NCBI GenBank assembly: GCA_964384485.1
Contig: CAYLLE010000001.1
Location: forward strand, 1-64,000
Direction of reading: 5' to 3'
Length of the DNA stretch: 64,000 nucleotides
From: CAYLLE01 sp964384485
Lineage (GTDB): Bacteria > Spirochaetota > Spirochaetia > CAYLLE01
In this document: positions 18,721-27,710 of the stretch, piece by piece
Layout: every line of letters begins with the position of its first letter
Position numbering within the stretch: the stretch's first letter is position 1
Made by a program: the position numbers and the translations under genes
The notes under the pieces: generated by a model
Databases searched by the model: none
Told to the model about the DNA's origin: nothing
What the model saw: only the letters and a program-made list of their open reading frames with translations

Positions 18721-20411
18721 TTATTGTTCCGAAACGTGAACTGAAGGTCATAGCTGAGAAGATCACCTGAATATTCCGCGTACAAACTCTGCAGCGAGAA
18801 CGCGGTGTCAGGAAATAAGAGTATACTGCCTCCCGGTCCCATTATTTCCGTATCCAGGATGCCCTGAGAAAAAGCTATCCGTCTGTTATCCAGATTACCG
18901 AAATAATAGAACTCTTCCGGCGGTTCGATTCCGTACGCTCCGTCACTCAACGCAAGGTCAACCGGCAGCCAGCCGATACCGGTCAGGTAGAACTCGCTCC
19001 AGAAATGGGGAACCCAGGAACCGCCCGGTTCGAGCAGAATTCCGCCGACAATACGCGATGGAATGCCGATACTCCGCTGAAGAGAACAGAAAAGGGAGGC
19101 GTATCCGAATGAGCCGCCCGCATTCTGACTTAAAGTATCCAAAGCGTTCCTCATCCCCGCCTCCGGATCAAATTCTAGACGATTGAGTAAATACTGATGA
19201 ATTTGCGTAGACCGGTAGTAGGGGGTTTTATATGTAATTGCCTGCCAAACAGCATTTATTATTTCTTTTCTGTCAGACGGTATAAACCGATCGGGCTTGA
19301 TATATTTATAGTAATTCGGATCTTCATCGCTATAGTTCCTGGGTATAAGATCCATGTTCATCCTTATTTGAGTGGTGTATCGCTCAACATTGTGAGTTCT
19401 GCTTATTTTATATGTATTGTTCGGCGACAAGTTATCAACCCGGTAAAGCACAGCACCCCGACCATTCAGGTACGGTTCCTGTTCACTAATTTCAGAGGTG
19501 ATATTCCCTTGGGAAGGTATATTTTGCGGCAGAGGTAACCAATAGTAAAAGATATTTGAAGGATCAGGATAGGTTATCGGGAATCTCTTGTTCGTTTCTA
19601 GTACAGCAGCAAAATTGAATTCATGTTCCACCGGTTTAAATGGAAGCATTCTTCCGGATTTATCACCCTCTAATAAATCGATATTGGTAATTTCAACATC
19701 AGTTATCACAGAATGTTCGGCATTATCTGTATAAAACATTCCTCCCGCAGATTTATCCACATCTACAGGAAAGGGATTACTCCGCGCACCATCCACCTCA
19801 AGATAGAGAATACCGCCATCGGCGCCGGGGGGTACATGGAGAACAACTTCCTGTTCACTCCAGGACATAAAATCCCGATGATCAACAAGCAGCTCGGCTC
19901 CTTCATCATCAGAAAATAGAGGAAAATAGATTTTACAGTCTTCAGGAAACCGGCCGAAATTTTTACCGGTAATTCTCATCCGTGCCCCAATCGCGGCCCC
20001 TGATGGAGAAATAGAGATAATCACCGGTTCTGAAGAAATGTCTCCTGATTCACCTGAATCGGGATTAACAGGAAGCGACGCTTCATTTGTAAAAAACAGT
20101 CCGTCACTTCTGCCGGATTTGGTGTGGACATATATCAGCCCGGAATTTACCTCCGAGGGAATAACCACGCGTATGGCAGTATCTGTCCATTCCCGGTAAT
20201 GAGAAGCGGTTGGATTAACTCCGGAAATACTGACATGGCTGTAGTTCCGGTCGCTGCCGAAGTTCTCCCCCTGTATCTCCAATATTTCACCGGGGAAAGC
20301 CACCTGGGGATTTATTCCGGTTACAATGGGTTTCCGGTTTGATACAGCTATTACAGTAAAGAGCAGACCTAGGAGAAAGACAAAAATAAAAAGAGGTATA
20401 AGCCGCTTCAT
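18717..20411 (-). CDS. Membrane-anchored IPT/TIG protein with a Cys-less transglutaminase-like domain
   Basis: Residues 5-24 form an N-terminal signal anchor. Two IPT/TIG immunoglobulin-like domains follow (about 28-110 and 128-215), then a linker and a transglutaminase-like core (about 380-500). The core aligns with GxCxxxAxLxxxLxRxxGIPxR, but the catalytic Cys position is Ser (S434 in GGSFGYASLF). The His (H469 in PHFWSEF) and Asp (D485 in GWLPVDLA) remain. It is therefore either a serine variant or a non-catalytic scaffold. It is last in the operon with the ECF sigma factor, the anti-sigma factor and a secreted protein, and probably acts at the cell envelope. Confidence 0.75.
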   Translation of the reverse strand: MKRLIPLFIFVFLLGLLFTVIAVSNRKPIVTGINPQVAFPGEILEIQGENFGSDRNYSHVSISGVNPTASHYREWTDTAIRVVIPSEVNSGLIYVHTKSGRSDGLFFTNEASLPVNPDSGESGDISSEPVIISISPSGAAIGARMRITGKNFGRFPEDCKIYFPLFSDDEGAELLVDHRDFMSWSEQEVVLHVPPGADGGILYLEVDGARSNPFPVDVDKSAGGMFYTDNAEHSVITDVEITNIDLLEGDKSGRMLPFKPVEHEFNFAAVLETNKRFPITYPDPSNIFYYWLPLPQNIPSQGNITSEISEQEPYLNGRGAVLYRVDNLSPNNTYKISRTHNVERYTTQIRMNMDLIPRNYSDEDPNYYKYIKPDRFIPSDRKEIINAVWQAITYKTPYYRSTQIHQYLLNRLEFDPEAGMRNALDTLSQNAGGSFGYASLFCSLQRSIGIPSRIVGGILLEPGGSWVPHFWSEFYLTGIGWLPVDLALSDGAYGIEPPEEFYYFGNLDNRRIAFSQGILDTEIMGPGGSILLFPDTAFSLQSLYAEYSGDLLSYDLQFTFRNNN

Positions 20412-20414
20412 TCC

Positions 20415-20921
20415 TTATTCTTGCTCATCCTTTTTTGCAATATAAGGATTGACCTGCAGTTTTATCGCTATATTGAAACTATCAAAATTTTTATTTTCCT
20501 GTTCTGACCCCAGGGGGAAAAACATGGCTGATTCGCCTAGGTCAAGCGGTATGGTCCGCATTGCGGGTTTATATTCAACCACGCCTTCACCGGCGGAAGT
20601 GAGCCACGTTTGCCATTGGACAACAAGATTTATAGTATCTTCATCATTTCTATCCTGATACGGCGTCAGGTTGGCAGCTATCAAAATGTTGCTGCCGACG
20701 AGTCTGACACTTACAGATCTCCCTATAATGGTAATACGGGAAACATCCAAGGTCCAGACAGCTTCATCATCACCCTCTTTTACCGTTATCTCAAGAGAAA
20801 TGCTGAAAGCTTTTCCTAACAGGTTGATGAGATCTTCCAAGTCATCTTTTTCTTCGCTGAACCCGGTCTGAACAGCAAACAGCATTAATAAAAAGGAGAA
20901 AAAAAACTTCCTCCGTTTCAT
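20415..20921 (-). CDS. Secreted protein of unknown function
   Basis: A 168-residue protein I do not recognise. Residues 1-22 are a signal peptide (KRRKFFFSFLLMLFAVQTGFS). The mature part alternates beta strands (ISLEITVKEGDD, RSVSVRLVGSNILIAANL) and has a central WQTWL. A periplasmic or surface location is likely. The ATG overlaps the anti-sigma stop (ATGA), with AGGAGAGG just upstream. Position between the anti-sigma factor and the transglutaminase-like membrane protein suggests that the sigma factor controls an envelope function carried out by these two proteins. Confidence 0.6.
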   Translation of the reverse strand: MKRRKFFFSFLLMLFAVQTGFSEEKDDLEDLINLLGKAFSISLEITVKEGDDEAVWTLDVSRITIIGRSVSVRLVGSNILIAANLTPYQDRNDEDTINLVVQWQTWLTSAGEGVVEYKPAMRTIPLDLGESAMFFPLGSEQENKNFDSFNIAIKLQVNPYIAKKDEQE

Positions 20922-21454
20922 CTTGTCCTCTCCTGATCGGAAGCTTTGATCAATTCAGGTTCACTGAGATAGCGGAATTGCGGTTCTTCCGGTAATTCTA
21001 TCACTATCTCACCTTCATGTGTCTGAAGAGCTTTAAGCAGGATTTCTACATCTTCCGGATTTAAGGTGATATTAAGGTTGTCCCCTAAATGAGGACTTTT
21101 TGTTCCGGATACGCCGACAAGGGTTAGAAACCCGGCCAGCATCAGCATAAGAATAACAGCCGCCGCGGCTACCGGAATCGGAACTGACACGGTTTTATTC
21201 CAGACAGATTTACTCTCCCATTTGGCATATTTTAACTGTCCATGAATTTTTGCTTTGACAGAAGCTTTAGACGCGGCAACCCGATCTTCGGATATTTGAT
21301 TGCTCAAGCTTATCAAGGCATCAACCTGCCGGTATTTTTCAGCTTTATGTCTACAGCCTGAACAGTCTGCCAGGTGATCCTTTATCTTGTCCTTCCACGG
21401 CTGGGGCACTTCACCATCCATATATGCGGAAATCAGTTCATTATCAAGGCACAT
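20918..21454 (-). CDS. Anti-sigma factor with zinc-finger (ZAS-like) domain
   Basis: Membrane anti-sigma factor for the adjacent ECF sigma factor. Residues 1-45 hold the HC2-type zinc motif (HLADCSGC, His-x3-Cys-x2-Cys) typical of ZAS domains. A single transmembrane helix follows at about 105-128 (VAAAAVILMLMLAGFLTLVG), then a short periplasmic tail. I start at ATG 21454 (MCLDNELISAYMDGEVP) because GGGAG lies 6 nt upstream and the product begins at the usual family start. It overlaps the sigma gene by 11 nt. By family knowledge it sequesters the sigma factor until an envelope or redox signal releases it. Confidence 0.85.
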   Translation of the reverse strand: MCLDNELISAYMDGEVPQPWKDKIKDHLADCSGCRHKAEKYRQVDALISLSNQISEDRVAASKASVKAKIHGQLKYAKWESKSVWNKTVSVPIPVAAAAVILMLMLAGFLTLVGVSGTKSPHLGDNLNITLNPEDVEILLKALQTHEGEIVIELPEEPQFRYLSEPELIKASDQERTR

Positions 21455-21968
21455 ATGTCTCTCCCTCATCAAGCAGCTTCGAAAGATATTCCCGGGCCCG
21501 ATAGACCCGAACTTTGACATTTCCTTCACTTATTCCTAACGTAGACGCAATCTCCTTGTAATTTAAATTACTATATTCTTTTAGTATCATCACCACCCGG
21601 AGCTTCTCCGGAAGTTTTTCCAACGCTACTTTGACAGCGGCCGAAGCTTCCTTTTTTAAAGCTTCGTCCTCCCCCGTGTCCATCGGCCGGGAAGGTTCCT
21701 TTAACACTTTTAGATATGCTTTCCGTTCTCTTCCTTTTCTTTTTTGATAATTTAAAGCCAGGTTTTTTGAAACCCGGATAAGCCAGAATTTCGCCTGTTC
21801 CGGGTCGGGTATGGAGTTCATTCGCTGGTGATATTTTATGAATGCTTCCTGGCACAAATCCTCCGAAACATCCGATCGGCCTGTAATTTTATATACGATT
21901 CGGTAAACAATGGGAAATACTTTTTCATATATTTCATCGAAAAACGATTCATTTCTGTCGTCCTGCAT
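21444..21968 (-). CDS. ECF (extracytoplasmic function) RNA polymerase sigma factor
   Basis: RpoE-like sigma-70 family protein of 174 residues. Sigma region 2 spans about 13-80 (VYRIVYKITGRSDVSEDLCQ, FWLIRVSKNLALNY) and region 4 about 115-165 (LPEKLRVVMILKEY, YKEIASTLGISEGNVKVRVY). There is no region 3, as expected for ECF factors. It is the first gene of a four-gene operon with its anti-sigma factor. The ATG at 21968 has no nearby ribosome site; GGGAG is 15 nt away. The promoter is not obvious and may be autoregulated. Confidence 0.95.
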   Translation of the reverse strand: MQDDRNESFFDEIYEKVFPIVYRIVYKITGRSDVSEDLCQEAFIKYHQRMNSIPDPEQAKFWLIRVSKNLALNYQKRKGRERKAYLKVLKEPSRPMDTGEDEALKKEASAAVKVALEKLPEKLRVVMILKEYSNLNYKEIASTLGISEGNVKVRVYRAREYLSKLLDEGETYVP

Positions 21969-22010
21969 ATAATAAACAACTTACTCCCGGTATTGTTACA
22001 ATTTTTTATT

Positions 22011-22025
22011 AAAGGCGCTGCCTTT
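22011..22025 (-). terminator. Weak terminator between cysS and the sigma gene
   Basis: AAAGGC and GCCTTT are separated by 3 nt, with A/T-rich flanks. It follows cysS on the minus strand. The short stem makes it weak. Confidence 0.4.
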
Positions 22026-22045
22026 TTCCCGGTGGTCGTTCCTGC

Positions 22046-23464
22046 TTATTCGATTTCCCATACAGTTCCTTCCGGTCCGTCCTTTAAAATGATTCCACGT
22101 TCTTTCAGCAGATCTCTGATTTCATCGGCACGCTGATAATCTTTCGATGTCCGGGCGGATTCCCGTTCCCGTATCAGCTTTTCATCTTCCTGTGAAATTT
22201 GAGCCGGCACATTATCGCTGCAGTTCCGCAAATCCAATCCAAATACGGAATCAAAATCGAGAATAAGGGCTTTTTTTTCTTCAGCCGGAATATCATCAGC
22301 CTTTACTGTATTCCATAAAACGGCCAGTCCTTGAGGGGTGTTTAAATCGGACGTCAGGGCGCGTACGAAATCCTCCCGGTATTTCTTTCCGGGAGCCGAC
22401 AATGCATCAAGCGTAACAGAAGGAGCCGCGCTAAAAGAACGGATTTTCTCAAGGAGGTTTTGCCGCGCTTTTCGGGCTCCGGACAGTGCTTCCTCCGAAT
22501 ATTTCAGCTGACTGCGGTAATGCGCCTGAAGACAAAAATATCTGTAATCCAGGGGATCATAACCGTTTTCCTGGAGCCGGGTAACGGTATGAAAATTTCC
22601 CTTGGATTTCGACATCTTTTCAGCACCTTTTAACAGAAATTCGATATGCATCCAGTACCGGACCCACTGTTTTCCGGTTGCTCCTTCAGATTGGGCTATT
22701 TCATTGGTGTGGTGAACCGGAATGTGGTCAACTCCGCCGCAGTGAATATCAAACTGCTCACCTAAGTATTTCATACTCATGGCAGAACATTCAATGTGCC
22801 AACCCGGGTACCCCCTGCCCCAGGGTGAATCCCACATCATGGCCTGATGTTCAAATTTGGAGCGGGTGAACCACAGAACAAAATCATTCGGATTTTTCTT
22901 TTCTTCATCTATTTGTATTCTTGCCCCTGCTACCCGCTCCTGACGGTCTATAAGTGCCATTTTCCCGTAATTCGGAAACTTAGAGATGTCAAAATATACA
23001 TTACCCCCGGATACATAGGTATAGCCGTTTTCTTCAAGCCGCCTGATTAAACCGATCATGTCTTCGATATGCTCGGTTGCCCGGGGAGCGAGATCGGGAG
23101 GAGTTATGTTCAGTTTGGCGGCATCCTTAAAAAAAGCATCAGTATAATGGGAGGCAATGTCCCAAACAGACATATTGCGTTCCCGGGAAGCTTTAGTAAT
23201 CTTATCTTCGCCAAAATCAGCATCATCGGTCAAATGCCCGACATCGGTGATATTCATTACGCGGGTTACATCATATCCTAAATACCGGAAAAGCCGGACA
23301 AGGACATCTTCTTCTATAAATGTCCTGAAGTTACCGGTATGGGCATAATCGTATACGGTGGGTCCGCAGGTATATATCTGAACCTTACCCTCTTGAAGCG
23401 GTTCAAACAACTCGATTTTCCGGGAAGAAGTATTGTAGATATGCAGATCAGGATAATTATCCAT
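22046..23464 (-). CDS. cysS: Cysteinyl-tRNA synthetase
   Basis: Charges tRNA-Cys; class I synthetase. The N terminus has the zinc-ligand region YTCGPTVYDYAHTGNFRTF, whose AHTGN is the HIGH-equivalent segment. GYPGWHIECSAMS and the GGVDHIPVHHTNEIAQSE zinc/active-site block follow, then KMSKS in AEKMSKSKGN. The C-terminal helical bundle ends in LIRERESARTSKDYQRADEIR. Length (472) is normal. The ATG has an AGGA about 11 nt upstream. It is divergent from murB. Confidence 0.97.
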   Translation of the reverse strand: MDNYPDLHIYNTSSRKIELFEPLQEGKVQIYTCGPTVYDYAHTGNFRTFIEEDVLVRLFRYLGYDVTRVMNITDVGHLTDDADFGEDKITKASRERNMSVWDIASHYTDAFFKDAAKLNITPPDLAPRATEHIEDMIGLIRRLEENGYTYVSGGNVYFDISKFPNYGKMALIDRQERVAGARIQIDEEKKNPNDFVLWFTRSKFEHQAMMWDSPWGRGYPGWHIECSAMSMKYLGEQFDIHCGGVDHIPVHHTNEIAQSEGATGKQWVRYWMHIEFLLKGAEKMSKSKGNFHTVTRLQENGYDPLDYRYFCLQAHYRSQLKYSEEALSGARKARQNLLEKIRSFSAAPSVTLDALSAPGKKYREDFVRALTSDLNTPQGLAVLWNTVKADDIPAEEKKALILDFDSVFGLDLRNCSDNVPAQISQEDEKLIRERESARTSKDYQRADEIRDLLKERGIILKDGPEGTVWEIE

Positions 23465-23555
23465 TGCTAACCGGTTCCTGCAGTTTATAAATTAATTGTA
23501 CAGATGTCCTTGAGCCGGCAGCCTATACAGCATAGAGAAAAGAAAACTGATAGGG

Positions 23556-23561
23556 TATACT
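23556..23561 (+). promoter_or_regulatory. -10 of murB, predicted leaderless
   Basis: TATACT lies exactly 6 nt before the murB ATG. No -35 or Shine-Dalgarno is visible. Confidence 0.45.
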
Positions 23562-23567
23562 GCGGGT

Positions 23568-24503
23568 ATGACATTTCGGACTAATAACCTGTACAGAAAA
23601 ACAATACAAGAAATCGCTGAAAAAATCAACATGAGGGGAGAACTCCTATTTGACGAACCAATGGCACAATACACCACCCTGCGGATCGGCGGTTCTGCCG
23701 ATGTACTAGCGGTACCTTCCTCAGCGGATGAAGGAGAAAAACTTTACGCTGAATTAATAAAGTCCTCGGTTCCCGTTTATATTCTGGGTGACGGGTCCAA
23801 TTTACTGGTTTCTGACAAAGGGATACGGGGGTTAGTATTGCACACAAGGAATATAAACAGCATAACCTTTAACGGCACTGCTTTGACGGCTGAAGGAGGT
23901 GCCCCTGTTTCCCGGTGTGCCGAGTTAGCTGCCGACAGGAATTTGGGCGGGTTTGAATTTATCTACGGCATGCCCGGAACAGTCGCCGGAGCTGTTTATA
24001 TGAACGCGCGGTGTTACGGAAGTTCAATTTCCGATATAATCCGGTCCGTCCGTTTTGTGAACCATCGGGGTCAAAAGAACGAGCTGAAGGATTTTTCAGA
24101 ATTCCGGTATAAATCCACCCCCTTTCAAAGGGACGGCAGTTTTATTTCGACCGCCGAATTTTCTCTTCATCCCGCCGACGGCACAAACCTGAGGAACCGG
24201 ATGGAACAGTATAAAACCGACCGGGAGCGCAAAGGTCACTACCGGTTCGCTTCAGCAGGATCGGTCTTTAAGAACAACCGGGAGTTCGGGGAACCAACCG
24301 GAAAGATAATCGATAATTTAGACCTGCGGGGTCTGTCAATCGGAGGAGCGCAAGTTTCCGATATTCACGGTAATGTCATCATCAATAACGGTACAGCCGG
24401 AGCTCTTGATGTCAAAAACCTTATTGAACATATTGAGAAAATAGTAAAAGAAAAGACAGGTTTTACCCTGGAACGGGAAATTATTTTCGCGGGAGAATGG
24501 TAA
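23568..24503 (+). CDS. murB: UDP-N-acetylenolpyruvoylglucosamine reductase
   Basis: FAD- and NADPH-dependent enzyme that reduces UDP-GlcNAc-enolpyruvate to UDP-MurNAc in peptidoglycan synthesis, in the cytosol. The FAD-binding signature runs through YTTLRIGGSADVLAVPSS, LGDGSNLLVSDKGIRGLVL and YGMPGTVAGAVYMNARCYG. The catalytic Ser is in FASAGSVFKNN (about 225-235). The IDNLDLRGLSIGGAQVSDIHGN block identifies the shorter type II enzyme. Length is 311. mgtE follows 30 nt downstream, probably on the same transcript. Confidence 0.96.
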   Translation: MTFRTNNLYRKTIQEIAEKINMRGELLFDEPMAQYTTLRIGGSADVLAVPSSADEGEKLYAELIKSSVPVYILGDGSNLLVSDKGIRGLVLHTRNINSITFNGTALTAEGGAPVSRCAELAADRNLGGFEFIYGMPGTVAGAVYMNARCYGSSISDIIRSVRFVNHRGQKNELKDFSEFRYKSTPFQRDGSFISTAEFSLHPADGTNLRNRMEQYKTDRERKGHYRFASAGSVFKNNREFGEPTGKIIDNLDLRGLSIGGAQVSDIHGNVIINNGTAGALDVKNLIEHIEKIVKEKTGFTLEREIIFAGEW

Positions 24504-24533
24504 AAGCGGCTGTTAATACCTGAGAGGAAAGAT

Positions 24534-25883
24534 ATGTCCGATAACCTTTTCGAAAACGTACGGCAGTACATGAACATACTCAACAACGGTGAGCTCAGAA
24601 AAATATTGAGTGATATGAGCCCGTCGGAGCTCAGAGATTTATGGACCAGTTTGAATCCGGAAGAATCACGGCGGATTTTCGTTATTCTACCACTGGAGAG
24701 CAAAGTTGATCTTGTCAATGAACTCTCTCCGCCGGATCAGGAACGATTAATCAAGGAATTAACAACAGTCAGTACAAAACGGATATTTGAAGAGATGGAG
24801 CCGGATGATTTGGTCGACATAATGCAGACCATATCTCCCGAAGCTCGGGAAGCGGTGTGGAGCTCTCTCAGCGATGAAGCCAAACGTGAGACCCAATTCC
24901 TTCTCCGGTTCGACGAAGACGATGCCGCGGGTCTGATGACACCAAGATATGCCGCCGTGCGTTCGAATATCACCATCGGTCAGGCGATTCATCTGGTTAG
25001 AAGAGACGCCGGCGAAGTAGAAACAGTCTACTATATTTATGTGGTCGACCAGCTCAAAAGGCTTCTCGGTGTTGTTTCATTGCGCGACATGTTATTTACT
25101 GATGACAGTGAGCGAATTGAAAATGTTATGGAGCGGAATGTTATATCCGTTCGGGAAGAGATGGACCAGGAAGAAGTGGCGCGGACACTGGAGGAGCATG
25201 ATCTCATTGCGCTTCCTGTTGTGGACAGGTATGGGCGTCTTTTGGGAATTGTAACCTTTGACGATATCATTGACGTTATCCGCGAAGAGCAGACCGAGGA
25301 CGTCTATAAAATGGGAGCCATGGATGGAAGCACCGATCGTTACATGGATACTTCGATATGGCGTCTGGTTAGAAAACGCATTCCCTGGCTCACCATTCTC
25401 CTCCTGGCAGGGACAATCACCACTAACGTGCTGGCACTGTATGAATCATTATTCATCGGGGCGGCATTCCTTATCTGGTTTGTTCCCGTAATAACCCAGA
25501 CAGGAGGGAATTCGGGAACCCAAAGCTCAACACTCATGATCCGGGGTATCGCGACTGGAGAAATCCATTTCAGGGATTTCGGAAAAATATTTTTAAAAGA
25601 ATTTTTTATTGGCTTGATAATGGGTCTCGGGCTGGCCGCCGTGATAATCCTTAGAAGCTTATTTCTCCCGCCGGGAGTTGAATGGCATCAGGCGGCTGCC
25701 ATCGGTATTTCTCTTTCATTTGTCGTTCTGTTCTCCTCTTTGATAGGCGCGTCCGCGCCTCTCCTGATACACAAACTTGGTTTCGATCCTACCGTCATGG
25801 CCGGACCGCTCATGGCTACTGTGATTGATGTTGCCGGTCTTTCAATATATTTCCAGACGGCCCGGCTGATCTTGAACCTGTAG
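24534..25883 (+). CDS. mgtE: MgtE-family magnesium channel
   Basis: Inner-membrane Mg2+ channel with a cytosolic magnesium sensor. The order is canonical: an MgtE N domain of helical repeats (about 10-135), two CBS domains (about 140-200 and 205-262), a plug helix and five transmembrane segments (about 285-449). The pore motif region is NSGTQSSTLMIRG near 325-337, and the last helix carries FDPTVMAGPLMATVIDV. GAGAGG lies just upstream of the ATG. Mg2+ binding between the N and CBS domains gates the pore in characterised homologues. Confidence 0.96.
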   Translation: MSDNLFENVRQYMNILNNGELRKILSDMSPSELRDLWTSLNPEESRRIFVILPLESKVDLVNELSPPDQERLIKELTTVSTKRIFEEMEPDDLVDIMQTISPEAREAVWSSLSDEAKRETQFLLRFDEDDAAGLMTPRYAAVRSNITIGQAIHLVRRDAGEVETVYYIYVVDQLKRLLGVVSLRDMLFTDDSERIENVMERNVISVREEMDQEEVARTLEEHDLIALPVVDRYGRLLGIVTFDDIIDVIREEQTEDVYKMGAMDGSTDRYMDTSIWRLVRKRIPWLTILLLAGTITTNVLALYESLFIGAAFLIWFVPVITQTGGNSGTQSSTLMIRGIATGEIHFRDFGKIFLKEFFIGLIMGLGLAAVIILRSLFLPPGVEWHQAAAIGISLSFVVLFSSLIGASAPLLIHKLGFDPTVMAGPLMATVIDVAGLSIYFQTARLILNL

Positions 25884-25941
25884 CCCGTTCTGATCTCCCG
25901 TTACTCCAAAAACTTTAAATATAAAAATTCAATTAAAAGGG

Positions 25942-25970
25942 TTGCGGATTTTTTTTAGATCAATTATTCT
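25942..25970 (+). promoter_or_regulatory. Promoter of the SBP-peptide-radical SAM operon
   Basis: TTGCGG (25942-25947), 17-nt T-rich spacer, TATTCT (25965-25970). The ATG lies 10 nt after the -10, so the predicted leader is only about 4 nt and carries no Shine-Dalgarno. Confidence 0.55.
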
Positions 25971-25980
25971 TCTCTCATAG

Positions 25981-27546
25981 ATGATAAAGCGCCTGATTTT
26001 AATACTTTTACCTTTTCTCCTGTTCATATCTTGTAAACCTGACCAAAACGAGACCGCGGCTGAACATGAATACGGAGGTACGCTGAAAATCGCGTATTAT
26101 AAGGAACCCGCCAGTCTGAACCCGCTGAATACAAGTGACAGCGTTTCGACTTATATCAGCACACTTCTGTTTAACTCACTTATAAAATACGACGAGGAAC
26201 GGAAACCCTACGGAGACCTTGCCGAAAGCTGGACCGTATCTGATGACGGCCTCATCTGGACCTTTAAATTGCAAGATGACGTGACTTTCCATGACGGAAC
26301 GTCCCTTACATCCCGGGATGTACTATTCACCTACCGGAAGCATCTGGAATCAAGGCTCTCCCAACGGACCCTGACGGTGGTGGAAAATATTACTGCACCG
26401 GACGATTTCACTATTCAGTTCACCCTTGCCTATCCTCTCGCCTCTTTTGAAATGCAGCTTACCCGTTCCATCATACCCGAGCATATCTATTCCGATGCGG
26501 AAAGGGCTGATGCTGTTTTCCGCCGGCCCGTCGGCAGCGGACCGTTCAAGTTTGTTTCCTGGACCGAAGGGAGGATTGAGCTTGCCGCAAACAAAGAATA
26601 CCGCCTGGGCCGTCCCTATCTCGACGGGATTGCATTTATCAGGTTCATGAACCGGGACGCGGCATGGGCCGCTCTCCTCACAAAAGACATCGATTTGGCC
26701 GAAGAGCTGGACGAGTTAGATTACCGTGTTCTGGCCCGGGAAGAACAGGATTTCCAAGTATACAGCTATATCGCCAATTTTTATTACGCTCTTGTATTCA
26801 ACTTTTCCGACCCAGTCTTCTCGGATTACAAAATGCGCCGGACATTTCAAGCCTGCGTAGACCGGGAAGATCTCATAAAGAATACCATCATCGGGGGACA
26901 TGGAATAACTACAACCGGACCTCTCCATCCGGATACCGATTTTTACAACAAAGATATTCGGCTTCAGCCTTTTGACCCCGAGAAGGCCGACCGGCTGCTG
27001 GAAGAACAAGGATGGAAGAATACCGATCCGGACCCTTTCCTGGAGAAAGACGGAAAAGATTTCACGTTCTCAATCCTCAGCGAAGAGGGGGACATCCTGA
27101 AGGACGAACTTTTAATACGGCTTAAATGGCAGTTCCTGCGGAGAGGGATTAAGACTGAAGCCGCCTCCATAACAGCCGGAGAACTGTTTGGAAAACGGCT
27201 GATACCGGGAAATTTTCAGGCAGCTCTTCTCAGGTTCAATTACGGTGGTGATCCCGACCAGTCCTTAAGCCTTTTTTGGCATTCCGAAAACATCGGAATA
27301 ACGAATCTTTCCCGGTATAAAAACAAAGATGTAGATAAACTGATTGAAGACGCCCGGGGAGAGATGGACCGAACAGTACGCAGGGAACAGTACAGGAAGG
27401 TACACCGGATAATAGCGGATGAGGTACCGGCAGTTTTTCTCTTCTATATTAAAAAGAACATCGCCGTTTCCTCCCGTGTGGGGGGGATTAAAATTTTTCC
27501 CGGATCATATCACCAGACCATTCCGGCCTGGTATATAAAAAATTAA
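25981..27546 (+). CDS. Family 5 extracellular solute-binding lipoprotein (Opp/Dpp type)
   Basis: Peptide-type ABC substrate-binding protein of 521 residues. The signal peptide ends in the lipobox FISC with C18 as the lipidated residue. Family signatures are GGTLKIAYYKEPASLNPL near the mature N terminus, LAESWTVSDDGLIWTFKL, FHDGTSLTSRDVLFTY and the GSGPFKFVSW block. Relatives bind oligopeptides, nickel-chelator complexes or haem. No permease or ATPase gene is near, so it is an orphan binding protein. It is first in an apparent operon with a 31-residue peptide 17 nt downstream, a radical SAM maturase and a membrane sensor. The cognate peptide may therefore be its ligand. That link is inference. 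Confidence 0.88.
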   Translation: MIKRLILILLPFLLFISCKPDQNETAAEHEYGGTLKIAYYKEPASLNPLNTSDSVSTYISTLLFNSLIKYDEERKPYGDLAESWTVSDDGLIWTFKLQDDVTFHDGTSLTSRDVLFTYRKHLESRLSQRTLTVVENITAPDDFTIQFTLAYPLASFEMQLTRSIIPEHIYSDAERADAVFRRPVGSGPFKFVSWTEGRIELAANKEYRLGRPYLDGIAFIRFMNRDAAWAALLTKDIDLAEELDELDYRVLAREEQDFQVYSYIANFYYALVFNFSDPVFSDYKMRRTFQACVDREDLIKNTIIGGHGITTTGPLHPDTDFYNKDIRLQPFDPEKADRLLEEQGWKNTDPDPFLEKDGKDFTFSILSEEGDILKDELLIRLKWQFLRRGIKTEAASITAGELFGKRLIPGNFQAALLRFNYGGDPDQSLSLFWHSENIGITNLSRYKNKDVDKLIEDARGEMDRTVRREQYRKVHRIIADEVPAVFLFYIKKNIAVSSRVGGIKIFPGSYHQTIPAWYIKN

Positions 27547-27563
27547 TATCACAAGGAGTTGCC

Positions 27564-27659
27564 ATGATTATTGAAGTTGTTGATCAGGGTTTTGAACACG
27601 CCATCGACATTGAAGGCGAATGCTGCTACTGGTGGGTCGGTGATTGGTTCATCGGCTGA
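27564..27659 (+). CDS. Putative RiPP precursor peptide (31 aa)
   Basis: A 31-codon frame with a near-perfect ribosome site (AAGGAG, 7 nt before ATG). The N-terminal 19 residues are strongly acidic (E4, D7, E11, D15, E17, E19) with no Lys or Arg, as in a leader. The last 12 residues are CCYWWVGDWFIG, holding two Cys, one Tyr and three Trp, an aromatic/thiol core suited to radical cross-linking. It lies between a peptide-binding lipoprotein gene (17-nt gap) and a radical SAM/SPASM gene (51-nt gap containing a hairpin). The product could carry thioether, C-C or C-O links. I cannot assign it to a named RiPP class. Alternatives are a leader peptide or a chance frame, but the ribosome site and composition argue against both. 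Confidence 0.75.
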   Translation: MIIEVVDQGFEHAIDIEGECCYWWVGDWFIG

Positions 27660-27667
27660 TGCCGGAA

Positions 27668-27689
27668 GACGGGACCTTAAGGTCCCGTC
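27668..27689 (+). promoter_or_regulatory. RNA hairpin between precursor and maturase
   Basis: GACGGGACC-TTAA-GGTCCCGTC is a perfect 9-bp stem with a 4-nt loop, starting 9 nt after the peptide stop. There is no T-run directly after it, so it is a poor terminator. It fits a processing or mRNA-stabilising element, or a partial attenuator, that keeps precursor levels above maturase levels. Confidence 0.75.
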
Positions 27690-27710
27690 ACATTCTCTTA
27701 AAAATCATTT

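Noticed and set aside
27564..27659. Assigning the 31-residue peptide to a named RiPP family
   Set aside because: The core does not clearly match sactipeptide, ranthipeptide, streptide, darobactin or epipeptide patterns I know. Other catalogued short-peptide/radical SAM pairs exist, but I cannot verify a match without a profile search.
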